A stretch of 64,000 nt of DNA from Isoptericola halalbus (GCA_009663185.1 VJZX01000009.1:1-64000); one strand, 5' to 3'. Shown: positions 47,536 through 57,041, numbered from the stretch's first letter. The notes: generated by a model from the letters alone, not told the origin. Numbers and translations are program-made.

Positions 47536-48429
47536 ATGCGACAGGTGTTCGAACACATGGGAGCTGCGCGGGCAACACCGACTGCGAGCACGCGCGGCAT
47601 CGTGGACCCCGCGGCGGCGGGGGGCGCGTTCGAGCTGGTGCGCCTGCCCACGGCTCCCGATCTCTCCGATTTCGTCGAACGGCACTGGATCGTGCGCTGG
47701 GACCTGCCGGCCGGCACCGAGTTCACGCAGGTCGTCATCCCGCACCCCAACGCCAACGTCGTGGCCGAGGTCGACGGCTTCGCGGCGCACGGGATCCCGG
47801 CGGGCCTGTTCGAGCGGACGCTGCGCGGACGGGGAGCGGTCGTCGGCACCAAGCTGCGACCCGGGGCGCTGCGCGCGCTCCTGTCCCATCCCGACGCCGT
47901 CCGGCCCGGGGTCGTCGTGCCGGCGACGGCGGTGCTCGGTCCGGGCGTCACGGCGGCCGGGCGAACGGCCGTCGCCGCGGCCCGGGAGGGCGCGGACGGC
48001 GAGGCGGTCGATGCCGTCACGCCGCTCCTGCGGGCTGCGGCCGTACGCGCTCGCTCGCCGCGCGCGGTCGACGCCCTACCGCGGGTCGCGGACGTCCTGG
48101 CGGCTGTGGTCGACGGCGCGCTCGGGCCGTCCGCCACGGTCGGCGATCTCGCCACGCTCGCCGGCAGCTCGACGCGCTCGCTGCAGCGGCTCTTCGCCCA
48201 CTGGGTCGGGGTGAGCCCCAAGTGGGTCCTGCAGCGCCACCGCGTGCACCTCGCCGCCGACCTGCTCGCGGCGGACCCGACGAGGGACCTCGCCGAGCTG
48301 GCCACCGCCGTCGGGTACTACGACCAGGCGCACCTCGGGACGGACTTCGCCCGCGTGGTCGGCGCGACGCCCGCGACGTTCGCGCGGCGGTGCGCGCGCT
48401 CGCGCGAGGCCCTGCTCGCGCGGGCCTAG
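47536..48429 (+). CDS. AraC-family transcriptional regulator
   Basis: About 297 residues. An N-terminal DUF6597-like sensing part (LVRLPTAPDLSDFVERHWIV, VVIPHPNANVVAEVDGF) precedes a C-terminal double HTH (VGDLATLAGSSTRSLQRLFA, LAELATAVGYYDQAHLGTDF, VVGATPATFARR). Start uncertain: ATG 47536 or ATG 47557. The palindrome GTGTTCGAACAC (47545-47556) directly before the second suggests an operator and a start at 47557. Its stop lies within the -10 hexamer of dnaG. Confidence 0.85.
   Translation: MRQVFEHMGAARATPTASTRGIVDPAAAGGAFELVRLPTAPDLSDFVERHWIVRWDLPAGTEFTQVVIPHPNANVVAEVDGFAAHGIPAGLFERTLRGRGAVVGTKLRPGALRALLSHPDAVRPGVVVPATAVLGPGVTAAGRTAVAAAREGADGEAVDAVTPLLRAAAVRARSPRAVDALPRVADVLAAVVDGALGPSATVGDLATLAGSSTRSLQRLFAHWVGVSPKWVLQRHRVHLAADLLAADPTRDLAELATAVGYYDQAHLGTDFARVVGATPATFARRCARSREALLARA
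47545..47556. promoter_or_regulatory. perfect 12-bp palindrome at the AraC/VOC divergent promoter
   Basis: GTGTTCGAACAC is fully self-complementary and lies 80 bp upstream of the VOC start, at or near the start of the AraC gene. Likely an autoregulatory site; unproven. Confidence 0.4.
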
Positions 48430-48438
48430 ACTCGCCCC

Positions 48439-50385
48439 GTGGCAGGCCTGATCAAGCGCGACGACGTGGACGCGGTCCGCGACCGCGCGCGGATCGAGGA
48501 GATCGTCTCGGCGCACGTCACGCTCAAGCCCGCCGGCGTCGGCTCTCTCAAGGGCCTGTGCCCGTTCCACGACGAGCGCACGCCGTCGTTCCACGTGCGG
48601 CCAGCTGTGGGCCGGTGGCACTGCTTCGGCTGCGGCGAGGGCGGCGACGTCATCTCGTTCGTGCAGAAGATCGACGGGATGAGCTTCACCGACGCCGTCG
48701 AGCACCTCGCCGATCGGGTCGGCGTCGAGCTGCGCTACGAGGACTCGCGCACCGGTGCGGCGACCGGTCGTGGGCCGCGCGAGGAGCCGGGCCGTCGCCA
48801 GCGGCTGATCGAGGCGCACCGCGTGGCGGCCGAGTTCTACTCCGGGCAGCTCTTCGGTCCCGGCGCGCAGGCCGCCCGGGCGTTCCTCGCCGAGCGCAGC
48901 TTCGACCGGTCCGACGCCGAGCGGTTCGGCGTCGGCTACGCGCCCACGGGCTGGGACGCGCTGATGCGGCACCTGCAGGGCCGGGGGTTCACGCAGGCCG
49001 AGCTCGTCGCCTCAGGCCTCGTGAGCCAAGGGCAGCGCGGGATCTACGACCGGTTCCGCGGGCGCCTCGTGTGGCCCATCCGCGACGTCACGGGTGCCGT
49101 CATCGGCTTCGGCGCGCGCCGGCTGTACGAGGAGGACCAGGGCCCCAAGTACCTCAATACGCCCGAGACGACCCTGTACAAGAAGGCGCAGGTGCTCTAC
49201 GGGATCGACCTCGCCAAGCGCGCGATCGCGCAGCAGAAGCGCGTCGTCATCGTCGAGGGCTACACCGACGTCATGGCGGCCCACCTGTCGGGCGTCGAGA
49301 CGGCCGTCGCGACGTGCGGCACGGCGTTCGGCGGCGACCACGCCAAGGTCGTGCGCCGGCTGCTCGGCGACACGACGGCGGGCGGCGGGCTGCAGCTCGC
49401 GTCGGGCGCCTCGCTCGGGGGCGAGGTCATCTTCACGTTCGACGGCGACGCCGCGGGTCAGAAGGCCGCCGTCCGCGCGTTCGGCGAGGACCAGCGGTTC
49501 CACGCCCAGACGTTCGTGGCCGTCGAGCCGGGCGGCATGGACCCGTGCGACCTGCGCATGGCCCGCGGGCCGGAGGCGGTGCGCGCGCTCGTGGACGGCC
49601 GCGTGCCGCTGTTCGAGTTCGTCATCCGCACGACACTGCGGCAGTTCGACCTCGACACGGTCGAGGGGCGGGTCGGCGCGCTGCGGTCGGCCGCCCCGCT
49701 CGTGGCCGGGATCCGCGACCGCTCGATGCAGCTCGGCTACGCGCGCTCGCTCGCGCGGTGGATCGGCCTGGACACCGACGAGGTGCGCCGGGAGGTCGGC
49801 CGCGCGGCGTCGGCATCCGGGCCGGCCACCCGGCGACCCGAGCGGCGGCCCGAGGTCGACGCGGCTCAGGGACCGGCGTCGGGCATGAGCACACCGGTGC
49901 TCGCGATGCCGGACCCGCGCGACCCCGTGGCACGCGTCGAGCGGCAGGCGCTCGTCGTGGCGCTGCAGTACCCGCAGCACGTGCCCGCGGCGTTCGACGA
50001 CCTCGGCGAGGACGCGTTCGGCGTGCCCGCGTGGAGGGCCGTGCACGCGGCGATCCGGGCCGCGGGCGGCGCCGGCACCGGGCGGACGCTCGGCGGCGGC
50101 GCCTGGGTCGAGGCGGTCGCGGAGCAGGCGCCCGAGGCGGTGGCCCCGCTCGTGACCGAGATGTCCGTCGCGCCGGTGCCCGAGGATCGTGAGGAGGTCA
50201 TCGGCGCTTACGTGGCCGACGTCGTGCGCGCCCTCGCGGACCTGGGGCTCACCCGCCGCATCGCCGACGCCAAGAGCCGGCTCCAGCGGCTCGACCCTGC
50301 GGCCGACCCGGATGTCTACCGGACGGCGTTCGAGCACCTGCTGGCGATCGAGGCCGAGCGGCGCCGGCTGCGCGAGAGCGCGTGA
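48439..50385 (+). CDS. dnaG: DNA primase
   Basis: 648-residue replicative primase. N-terminal CHC2 zinc finger (GLCPFHDERTPSFHVRPAVG then WHCFGCGEGGDVISFVQ), catalytic core with the RFRGRLVWPIRDVTGAVIGF segment, Toprim motifs IVEGYTDVMAAH and FTFDGDAAGQKAA, and a C-terminal helicase-binding part after a Pro/Arg-rich linker. GTG 48439 stands 6 nt after TAGACT (48427-48432), so it is probably leaderless. Complete and typical for actinobacteria. Confidence 0.97.
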   Translation: MAGLIKRDDVDAVRDRARIEEIVSAHVTLKPAGVGSLKGLCPFHDERTPSFHVRPAVGRWHCFGCGEGGDVISFVQKIDGMSFTDAVEHLADRVGVELRYEDSRTGAATGRGPREEPGRRQRLIEAHRVAAEFYSGQLFGPGAQAARAFLAERSFDRSDAERFGVGYAPTGWDALMRHLQGRGFTQAELVASGLVSQGQRGIYDRFRGRLVWPIRDVTGAVIGFGARRLYEEDQGPKYLNTPETTLYKKAQVLYGIDLAKRAIAQQKRVVIVEGYTDVMAAHLSGVETAVATCGTAFGGDHAKVVRRLLGDTTAGGGLQLASGASLGGEVIFTFDGDAAGQKAAVRAFGEDQRFHAQTFVAVEPGGMDPCDLRMARGPEAVRALVDGRVPLFEFVIRTTLRQFDLDTVEGRVGALRSAAPLVAGIRDRSMQLGYARSLARWIGLDTDEVRREVGRAASASGPATRRPERRPEVDAAQGPASGMSTPVLAMPDPRDPVARVERQALVVALQYPQHVPAAFDDLGEDAFGVPAWRAVHAAIRAAGGAGTGRTLGGGAWVEAVAEQAPEAVAPLVTEMSVAPVPEDREEVIGAYVADVVRALADLGLTRRIADAKSRLQRLDPAADPDVYRTAFEHLLAIEAERRRLRESA

Positions 50386-50388
50386 GGC

Positions 50389-51858
50389 TCAGGCCTCCTG
50401 GCGCTCGGCGGTCCCGGCGCGCAGGGCCGCGCGCCGCTCGCGTGCCGCGGCGCGGTCCGCGGGCATGAGCGTCGCCCACACGAGCAGAGCCGCGGCGCAC
50501 GAGGAGATCACGATGAACACGATGTGCATCGCGGTCATGAGACCCGGTCCCTCGGGGGTCCCGTCCGCGGCGAGCGTCGTGTGCGCGTTGACGATCGCGC
50601 CGCACACCGCGACGCCGACGGCCGAGCCCAGCGAGCGGGCGAACATGTTCGTCCCGGTCACCGCGCCGCGCTCGGTGAACCGCGCCGAGGACTGCGCCGC
50701 GATGAGCGTCGGCACCGCCGTCAGGCCCATGCCGACCCCGACGACGAAGCACAGCGCCGCGACCCCGACGATCGGCGACTCGGGCCCGAGCAGCAGTGCG
50801 AGCGACGTACCGGTCAGCACGACCGTCGCCCCGATCGTCGCGGTCAGGCGAAAGCCGATGCGCAGGTACAGGCGCCCGGCGTTCGACGCCGACAGCGGCC
50901 ACCCGAGCGTCAGGGCGGCGAGCGCGAAGCCCGCCACGAGCGGCCCGAAGCCGAGCACGCCCTGCGCGTAGATCGGGATGTAGGTCGCCAGCCCCAGCAC
51001 GATGACGCCGACGAGCAGGGACACGGTCGTCGAGGTGCCCACCACGCGCCGGCGCAGGATCGTCACGTCGAGGATCGGGTGCGGGGTGCGCCGGGACCGG
51101 GCGAAGAAGGACGCGAGCAGCAGCGCCGCCACGCCGAAGATGCCGATCGATGCGGGGGAGTCCCACGCCCACGTCGAGCCGCTCTCGAGCAGGCCGAGCA
51201 GCAGCAGCGTGCTGCCGCCGGCGAGGAGCACGGCGCCCGCGTAGTCGACGGGCTCGCGCTCGCCGTCGAGCGCCGACTCGTGATACCGCCGCAGGAGCAT
51301 CCATGCCGCCGCGACGCACAGCGGGACGTTGATGAAGAAGATCCAGCGCCACGAGACGAACTCGGAGAACACGCCGCCGAGCGTCGGTCCGACGACGGAC
51401 GAGATCGCCCACACCGAGGCCAGGTAGCCCTGCGTCTTCGCGCGCTCCTCGATCGTGTAGATGTCCGAGACGATCGTCAGCGACACGGGCATGACGGCGC
51501 CCGCGCCGAGGCCCTGCAGCACCCGGCCCGCGATCAGCGCCGACATCGACCACGCGAACCCGCACAGCACCGATCCGACGAAGAACAGCCCGACACCCAC
51601 GAGCATGAGGCGCTTGCGGCCGAAGATGTCGGCGAGCCGCCCGTACAGCGGGGTGCTCACGGCCTGGGCGAGCAGGTAGGTCGAGAACAGCCACGGCACC
51701 TGGTCGAAGCCGCCGAGGTCGCGGGTGATGACGGCCGACGCGGTCGCGATGATCGTCGCGTCGAGCGCGACGAGCGCCGTCGCGAGCATGAGCGAGAGCA
51801 GGATGGGGCCGCGCTCGGAGCGCAGGCCGACGGCGGACGGCGCGGTCGCAGTGGGCAC
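50389..51858 (-). CDS. MFS drug exporter, DHA2 (EmrB/QacA) family
   Basis: 489 residues with about 14 membrane spans. Motifs: LVALDATIIATASAVITRDL in TM1, LYGRLADIFGRKRLMLVGVG (motif A), GRVLQGLGAGAVMPVSLTIV (motif B/C region), GPTLGGVFSEFVSWRWIFFI. Proton-driven multidrug efflux. It starts at GTG 51858 (MPTATAPSAVGLRSERGPIL); no upstream regulator is adjacent. Divergent from the DUF6153-like gene and convergent with dnaG (3-bp gap). Confidence 0.92.
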   Translation of the reverse strand: MPTATAPSAVGLRSERGPILLSLMLATALVALDATIIATASAVITRDLGGFDQVPWLFSTYLLAQAVSTPLYGRLADIFGRKRLMLVGVGLFFVGSVLCGFAWSMSALIAGRVLQGLGAGAVMPVSLTIVSDIYTIEERAKTQGYLASVWAISSVVGPTLGGVFSEFVSWRWIFFINVPLCVAAAWMLLRRYHESALDGEREPVDYAGAVLLAGGSTLLLLGLLESGSTWAWDSPASIGIFGVAALLLASFFARSRRTPHPILDVTILRRRVVGTSTTVSLLVGVIVLGLATYIPIYAQGVLGFGPLVAGFALAALTLGWPLSASNAGRLYLRIGFRLTATIGATVVLTGTSLALLLGPESPIVGVAALCFVVGVGMGLTAVPTLIAAQSSARFTERGAVTGTNMFARSLGSAVGVAVCGAIVNAHTTLAADGTPEGPGLMTAMHIVFIVISSCAAALLVWATLMPADRAAARERRAALRAGTAERQEA

Positions 51859-51959
51859 GTCAACGACAAGCCGTCGGTGACCGGTGCGTATTCCCGCGGG
51901 CGCGCTCCGAGACTCAGCAGCGGGTCCGCGACCCCAGGTACACATACGCTGGAGGCACC

Positions 51960-52400
51960 ATGCACGCGATCGCGCCCCTGAGAACCCTGACCGCCGCCGC
52001 GCGGCGCGGGCTGGGCGGTGCCGTGCTGGTTGCCGTGCTCGTGCTCGGCGTGGTCGCGATGCACGCGATGAGCGGCTCGGTGAGTCACCACGGCGCCGTC
52101 GGAACGGGCGCACGGAGCAGCGTCGAGCATGTCCACGCCCACGCCGGCGCGGTCGCCACGCTCACCGGGCACGAGACGGCCCCGGCGGCTCCGCCCGCGT
52201 GCGACGCCGAATGCACCCAGGAGCTCATGACGGCGATGTGCCTCATGGTGCTTGTCTCGCTCGTCACGCTCCTCGGGCCGAGCCGGAGGGCCTCCGCCGT
52301 CGTGCGCGCAGCACTCTCGAGCGTGCTCGCCGTGGCCGGGCCGCGCAGTCGTGCCCGGACGGCTCCCTCTCTGCACGCCCTGGGGATCCTGCGCACGTAG
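51960..52400 (+). CDS. DUF6153-like membrane protein
   Basis: 146 residues. One N-terminal span (LGGAVLVAVLVLGVVAMHAM) and one C-terminal span (AMCLMVLVSLVTLLG) flank an outside segment rich in His with two Cys (HAHAGAVATLTGHE, CDAECTQEL). This resembles the DUF6153 family, often found beside DUF305 genes as here. ATG 51960 has GGAGG 4 bases upstream and a TACGCT -10-like hexamer at 51945. His/Cys/Met content suggests metal (possibly copper) contact; function unproven. Confidence 0.68.
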   Translation: MHAIAPLRTLTAAARRGLGGAVLVAVLVLGVVAMHAMSGSVSHHGAVGTGARSSVEHVHAHAGAVATLTGHETAPAAPPACDAECTQELMTAMCLMVLVSLVTLLGPSRRASAVVRAALSSVLAVAGPRSRARTAPSLHALGILRT

Positions 52401-52488
52401 ACAGGGACGCCGACGCCGCACGGCGTCGCGCTCACCCGCGGGCCGCCGGCCCGCGCGTCCCACCCTGCGTACGAGAGGTTTCCGAGAG

Positions 52489-53085
52489 ATGAAGCGTTGT
52501 GTCCTGCCCGGACTGATCGTGTCCGTGGCGCTCGGCCTGGCGGCGTGCTCCTCCCCTCCGGAGGACACCGGCCCGGGCGACAACATGCCCATGATGTCGA
52601 GCCCGGCGTCGCCCGGGGCGGCGGCTGACAGCCGGTTCAGCCCCGCCGACGTCATGTTCGCGCAGATGATGATCCCGCACCACGAGCAGGCGATCGAGAT
52701 GTCCGACATCGTCCTGGCCGCCGAGGGTATCGACCCGGGCGTCGCGGAGCTCGCCGAACAGATCAAGGCGGCGCAGCAGCCCGAGATCGACCAGATGAAC
52801 GAGTGGCTCGACGAGTGGGGCGCCGGCGGCTCGATGCCCGGCCACGGGTCGATGGACGGGATGATGAGCGAGGGCGACCTGCAGGCGCTCGCGGACGCCG
52901 ACGGCGCCGAGGCGAGCCGGCTGTTCCTCGAGCAGATGATCGTCCACCACGAGGGCGCGATCGTCATGGCCGAGGGCGAGGTGGCCGCCGGCCGCCACGA
53001 GGGGGCCGTCGCGATGGCGGACGAGATCATCGAGGTCCAGAAGGACGAGATCGAGCGCATGCGCGAGATGCTCGAGTCGATGTGA
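52489..53085 (+). CDS. DUF305 family lipoprotein
   Basis: 198 residues. Lipoprotein signal LPGLIVSVALGLAAC; two DUF305 repeats of a ferritin-like helical fold, marked by FAQMMIPHHEQAIEMSDIVL and FLEQMIVHHEGAIVMAEGEV, with a Met/His-rich link (GSMPGHGSMDGMMSEG). Family members are extracytoplasmic and are frequently associated with copper handling. It follows the DUF6153-like gene by 88 bp, probably one transcript. ATG 52489 has GAGAG before it. Confidence 0.88.
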   Translation: MKRCVLPGLIVSVALGLAACSSPPEDTGPGDNMPMMSSPASPGAAADSRFSPADVMFAQMMIPHHEQAIEMSDIVLAAEGIDPGVAELAEQIKAAQQPEIDQMNEWLDEWGAGGSMPGHGSMDGMMSEGDLQALADADGAEASRLFLEQMIVHHEGAIVMAEGEVAAGRHEGAVAMADEIIEVQKDEIERMREMLESM

Positions 53086-53088
53086 CGC

Positions 53089-53118
53089 GGTGGTGCGCCG
53101 GGGGACCGGCGCACCACC
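53089..53118. terminator. bidirectional terminator between DUF305 and the secreted hydrolase genes
   Basis: GGTGGTGCGCC (53089-53099) is the perfect complement of 53108-53118, with an 8-nt loop, 3 bp after the DUF305 stop and 37 bp from the opposing stop. Confidence 0.75.
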
Positions 53119-53154
53119 CGTCGTCGATGCCGTGCTTCTGCCGCCCTCGCGAAC

Positions 53155-55896
53155 TCAGTCGTCGACCGCGACGGTCACCGGCTCCGCGGCCAGGAGCGGC
53201 GCGACCGTCACGCTGTCGATGTTGGGTGCGAACGCCGCCGTGTTGCCGAGACGCAGCGGCGCGTCTCCGGTCGTCAGCGTGACCGGGACCGTGCGCTCCC
53301 AGAAGCTGTTCCACGCGAAGGTGTACCGGAAGTGCGTCCTGCCCACGGGGACCTGATGGTCGCCCTCGCGGATCTGTAGCTCACGGTCGACGACCTGCGG
53401 GTTGTAGTCGTGCCGGCCGGACAGCTCGGCGTTGGAGTAGCGCACGACCACGTCGTAGACGCCGGGCCGGTCGAACCCCTGGCCGCGAGGAATCTGCAGG
53501 TAGTTCTGCTCCCCGTTGCCGAGCCACTCGACCACGGCGCCGCCCGAGGCGTTCGTCCCCGTGCTGGCCGCCTTGGTGGCGACGACGGCGGTTCCGTGCA
53601 GCTCGGCGTCCTCGGCCTCGATCGTCGTCGCCGCCTCGTCCGCCTGGGGCGTCCGCGTGACGGTCACGTCGCCCACCGCGCTGCCGCCGGCGGACTGGAG
53701 CTCCACCTCGTTGATCCCCTCGGCGAGGTGGACCCGCGCCGTCGAGACCCAGCCGCCCTCGGACGGCGTCGTGAAGGTCGTGACGTCGCGGCCGTTGATC
53801 GCCAGCGTGAGGTCGGACGCGGCGCCGGTACGGTGATGGACGGCGACGTCGTGGTACCCGGACTCCATCGCGTTGGCGTAAAGCTCCGCGCGCTGGCCGT
53901 CGCCCGCCATCCTGGCGAAGCCGCGGGACGACGGGTCGGTCCAGCCCAGGGTGGCTCCGCCGACCAGTCGCATCGTCGACGCCGGATAGACGGTCGGCTC
54001 GCCGTCGGTGACGTCCGTGAGAACGAACTTGTCGAGCGTGATGTCGGCGTTGGGCAGCAGGGTCGTCCCGTCGGCGCTGGCACGCAGGGACAGGACGTGC
54101 TCACCGGCCGTGAGGTCGACCGTCACCTCGGCGCTCCCGCGGTACTGCCAGCGATGCGTCGCGGTCAGCGCCAGGTCGGCGGTGTACTGGACGGTCTGGC
54201 CGAGTGCACCGTCGACGAAGAGGGCATGACGGCCCGGGACGCCCGGAGTCCCTCCGATCACCTGGAACCGGTACGTGCCGTCGCGCGGGACCGTGACGGT
54301 CCAGTCGGCCCGCGAGTCCACCTTGTTGAACGAGCCCACGTCGCGTCCGTGGGAGGCGAGGAACTTCCACCCACCGTTCGACGTCGGGTCCTGGGTATAG
54401 GTCTGGGCGCCGGTGAGCACCGTCTCCTCGGCCTCGATCGCCGTCGACCAGACGTCCGTCGGCGTGACCTCGCGGTTCTGGCTGGGGGTCACGATGACCT
54501 GGTAGGCGGCGTACCGGTCGTAGGTCGGCACGTCGAGGGTGAGGGCGCCGTCCTTCACCTTCGCACCGTCGATCGCCAGCACGACCGGCGGCGTGTGCTG
54601 GAGCCCCTGGGCGCCGGTGAGCGTGATCTCACGGACCTCCACGTCGACCGTCCTGTCGGAGATCGACGGCGCGAGGCCGGTCAGCTCCAGCCGGACGTCC
54701 TTGTCTGTCCCGCCGAACAGGACCATCGCTCGCCGGTTCTCCGCGTCGAGCGCGCCGATGCCCTGGAGCGTGTCGACCGTGTCGGGGTGCGGGGGCGTGA
54801 CCTTCACCGTCTGGCTCCCGGCAAGGTCGCCGTAGGACTTGAACAGCCACCAGCCGCCGTTGGCGCCGCCCGGGCGGGCGCTGTTGTCCGAGAAGTTGCC
54901 GGCGTAGTTCCAGTACGCCGTCTGCGAGTCGACCTTGGTGTCCTCGAACATGGAGAACCACTGGATGAGCTGCCCGGGGACGCCCATGTCGCGCAGCATC
55001 CCGTACTCGGTGATGTTGACGTGGATCGGGTTCACTCCGAGCTCACGCTCGAGGCCACGGTAGGCGGCAAGGTGCGATCGGTAGGTCGCGAGGTTGTTGA
55101 TGCCCAGCTCGTGCCAGATGAAGACGTCAGGAAGGACGTCGTGCTGCTTGGCGTAGGTGAGGAAGTCCTGCGAGCGGTCAAGGTGCCAGCGCGCGTCCCC
55201 GGGACCACCGATCCGTGCGGTCGGCAGCCCGTGGCGTGCGTAGACCTCCTGGATCTTGTCGTGGACCGCCTTCCAGTCGGCGAGGAAGGTGTCCCGCATC
55301 GTCGACCAGTTCTGGTACCAGATGCCGTCCGGTTCGTTGAACGGGATGAACAGGTACTTCTCGGGGTGGTCCGACTGCGTCGCGACCGCCTCGACCATCA
55401 GCTCGACGACCTCGAGGTAGTCCCACACGCCGTTGGGCTCGTCGGTATAGGTCCCGGTGGTCTGGTCGTAGGTGCGGACGTCGCCGACCCGGGTGCCGCG
55501 ATGGTACGGCCAGTCGGGGTAGTGGTCCTGGATGTAGATCGCCAGCTCCTGGCCGTGCTTGGCGAAGAAGCCGTCCTCGATCTTGAGGATGTCTCCGCTG
55601 GGGTGCTGCGTCCCGAACGGTGGCTTCTGCGAGGAGTTAGTGATGTGGGCGCCGTCGATGAGGGCCTGCGTCGGCGCACCCTCGTCGCCGAATCCGTAGA
55701 GCGTCCCGGACGCTCCGCCGCGGAACGCTCCGGTGGTGGTGGCGAAGTCGACCTTCAGCACGTCCGGATCCTCGGCCGCGGTGGCCGGGAGAGTGCTGGT
55801 CAAGCCTGTGATCCCGACCGCGACGACGACGGCGGCCGCCGCCATGGTGCGTGGACGCTGACGCCGGTGATCTGCGCTTTCACGTTGTGCCTGCAC
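53155..55896 (-). CDS. secreted clan GH-A glycoside hydrolase with CBM6/35-like modules
   Basis: 913 residues. Signal peptide to about residue 41 (TMAAAAVVVAVGITGLTSTL, cut near ATA-AED). The catalytic domain (45-460) has an acid/base motif FIPFNEPDG (Glu188) and a nucleophile motif NITEYG (Glu297), the spacing and wording of GH39/GH51/GH79-like TIM barrels. Two stretches begin like CBM6/35 modules (TAIEAEETVLTGAQTYT near 485, TTIEAEDAELHGTAVVATKA near 750), with a further beta-rich part between. Exact family and substrate unclear; the GH36 neighbour suggests a galactose-containing polymer. Divergent from its LacI regulator. Confidence 0.82.
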   Translation of the reverse strand: MQAQRESADHRRQRPRTMAAAAVVVAVGITGLTSTLPATAAEDPDVLKVDFATTTGAFRGGASGTLYGFGDEGAPTQALIDGAHITNSSQKPPFGTQHPSGDILKIEDGFFAKHGQELAIYIQDHYPDWPYHRGTRVGDVRTYDQTTGTYTDEPNGVWDYLEVVELMVEAVATQSDHPEKYLFIPFNEPDGIWYQNWSTMRDTFLADWKAVHDKIQEVYARHGLPTARIGGPGDARWHLDRSQDFLTYAKQHDVLPDVFIWHELGINNLATYRSHLAAYRGLERELGVNPIHVNITEYGMLRDMGVPGQLIQWFSMFEDTKVDSQTAYWNYAGNFSDNSARPGGANGGWWLFKSYGDLAGSQTVKVTPPHPDTVDTLQGIGALDAENRRAMVLFGGTDKDVRLELTGLAPSISDRTVDVEVREITLTGAQGLQHTPPVVLAIDGAKVKDGALTLDVPTYDRYAAYQVIVTPSQNREVTPTDVWSTAIEAEETVLTGAQTYTQDPTSNGGWKFLASHGRDVGSFNKVDSRADWTVTVPRDGTYRFQVIGGTPGVPGRHALFVDGALGQTVQYTADLALTATHRWQYRGSAEVTVDLTAGEHVLSLRASADGTTLLPNADITLDKFVLTDVTDGEPTVYPASTMRLVGGATLGWTDPSSRGFARMAGDGQRAELYANAMESGYHDVAVHHRTGAASDLTLAINGRDVTTFTTPSEGGWVSTARVHLAEGINEVELQSAGGSAVGDVTVTRTPQADEAATTIEAEDAELHGTAVVATKAASTGTNASGGAVVEWLGNGEQNYLQIPRGQGFDRPGVYDVVVRYSNAELSGRHDYNPQVVDRELQIREGDHQVPVGRTHFRYTFAWNSFWERTVPVTLTTGDAPLRLGNTAAFAPNIDSVTVAPLLAAEPVTVAVDD

Positions 55897-55955
55897 GCGC
55901 TACTCCTTCGTAGGTGGACGGAAGCGACGGCGACAACGCCGGCCGCATGCTGGGA

Positions 55956-55974
55956 CCTATGAAAGCGCTGATCG
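55956..55974. promoter_or_regulatory. LacI-type operator in the hydrolase/LacI divergent promoter
   Basis: CCTATGAAAGCGCTGATCG lies 60 bp upstream of the secreted hydrolase start. It shares 12 contiguous bases (CCTATGAAAGCG) plus GATC with a site upstream of the GH36 gene at 57131-57149. The GAAAGCGCT core is half of a typical LacI palindrome. Confidence 0.65.
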
Positions 55975-56018
55975 CTGATGACCACAAGCCCGTGCCCTCA
56001 GCCGCGTACGCTGGCCGC

Positions 56019-57041
56019 GTGAGCTCATCTCCTCGTGTGAAGCCGCCTGTCATCGCCGACGTCGCCCGTGCGGCCGGCGTCAGCGTGCCCACCGTGTCGC
56101 GGGTGCTCAACGGATCTGTCCCCGTCAGCGCGGAGCGGCGGGCCCGGGTGCTCGCCGCGATCAAGGCGTTGGGGTTCCGCCCCAACGGAGCTGCTCGCTC
56201 GCTGGCGCAGCGCGGCGGCTCGATGATCGCCGTGTTCGCCGGCAACACCACCCGCTACGGGTACGCCTCGACCATCCAGGGCATCGAGGAGGCCGCGCGC
56301 CAGTCCGGTTACATGGTCTTCATTTCGGTGGTGGAGACGCCCGACGCCGCGACGGTCGAGCGGGCCGTCGACCACGCCCTGAGCCAGCCGATGGCGGGTG
56401 CGATCGTGCTCGAGTTCGACCCGCCCGGCGTGGCGGCGCTCGCCGGGATGCCGCCCTGGCTACCGGCGGTCGCCGCGGCGTCAGGCGGCTCGTCGGGCGA
56501 GGCGATCTCGCACGCGTACATGGACGACCGGTACGCCGCCGCCCAGGCCACGCGCTATCTGCTCGACCTCGGCCACCGGACCGTGCATCACGTGGCGATC
56601 CCGTCCGCAGGGACGGAGAGCGCGCGCCTCCTCGGCTGGCAGGACGCGCTTCGCAGCGCGGGGGTTGCCGTGCCGCCGGTGATCCGCGCCGACTGGAGCC
56701 CGATGTCCGGCTACGACGCCGGCGCGTCGTTGGCCAGGGACCCGTCCGTGACCGCCGTCCTAGCCGGGAACGACGAGCTCGCCATGGGCGTCATGAAGGC
56801 GCTGAACGATCACGGCAGGCGGGTTCCCGAAGACGTGAGCGTGGTGGGCTTCGACGACCACCCGCTGAGCCAGCTGTGGGTGCCCGCGCTCACGACCGTC
56901 CGGCAGGACTTCGTCGGTCTCGGGCACCAGGTCTTCGGCCTGCTCGCCGGCCAGCTCGCTTCCGGCGAGGCGCGCCCGTCGGTCCGCATGATCCCCGACC
57001 TGATCGTGCGCGGGTCGACCGGCCGCGCGCCGTCCGCCTGA
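56019..57041 (+). CDS. LacI-family regulator of the galactoside-type locus
   Basis: 340 residues: HTH VIADVARAAGVSVPTVSRVL, hinge NGSVPVSAERRARVLAAIKA, and an effector domain ending MIPDLIVRGSTGR. GTG 56019 is 6 nt after TACGCT (56007-56012), so it is probably leaderless; upstream ATGs overlap the operator and are unlikely starts. It is flanked by the two hydrolase genes whose promoters share the operator, so it should repress both. Inducer probably an oligosaccharide released by the secreted hydrolase. Confidence 0.9.
   Translation: MSSSPRVKPPVIADVARAAGVSVPTVSRVLNGSVPVSAERRARVLAAIKALGFRPNGAARSLAQRGGSMIAVFAGNTTRYGYASTIQGIEEAARQSGYMVFISVVETPDAATVERAVDHALSQPMAGAIVLEFDPPGVAALAGMPPWLPAVAAASGGSSGEAISHAYMDDRYAAAQATRYLLDLGHRTVHHVAIPSAGTESARLLGWQDALRSAGVAVPPVIRADWSPMSGYDAGASLARDPSVTAVLAGNDELAMGVMKALNDHGRRVPEDVSVVGFDDHPLSQLWVPALTTVRQDFVGLGHQVFGLLAGQLASGEARPSVRMIPDLIVRGSTGRAPSA

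Noticed and set aside
55914-56018. N-terminal extension of the second LacI gene from an upstream ATG
   Set aside because: The extension is unlike LacI N-termini and would place the operator in coding sequence; GTG 56019 has the correct spacing from TACGCT.
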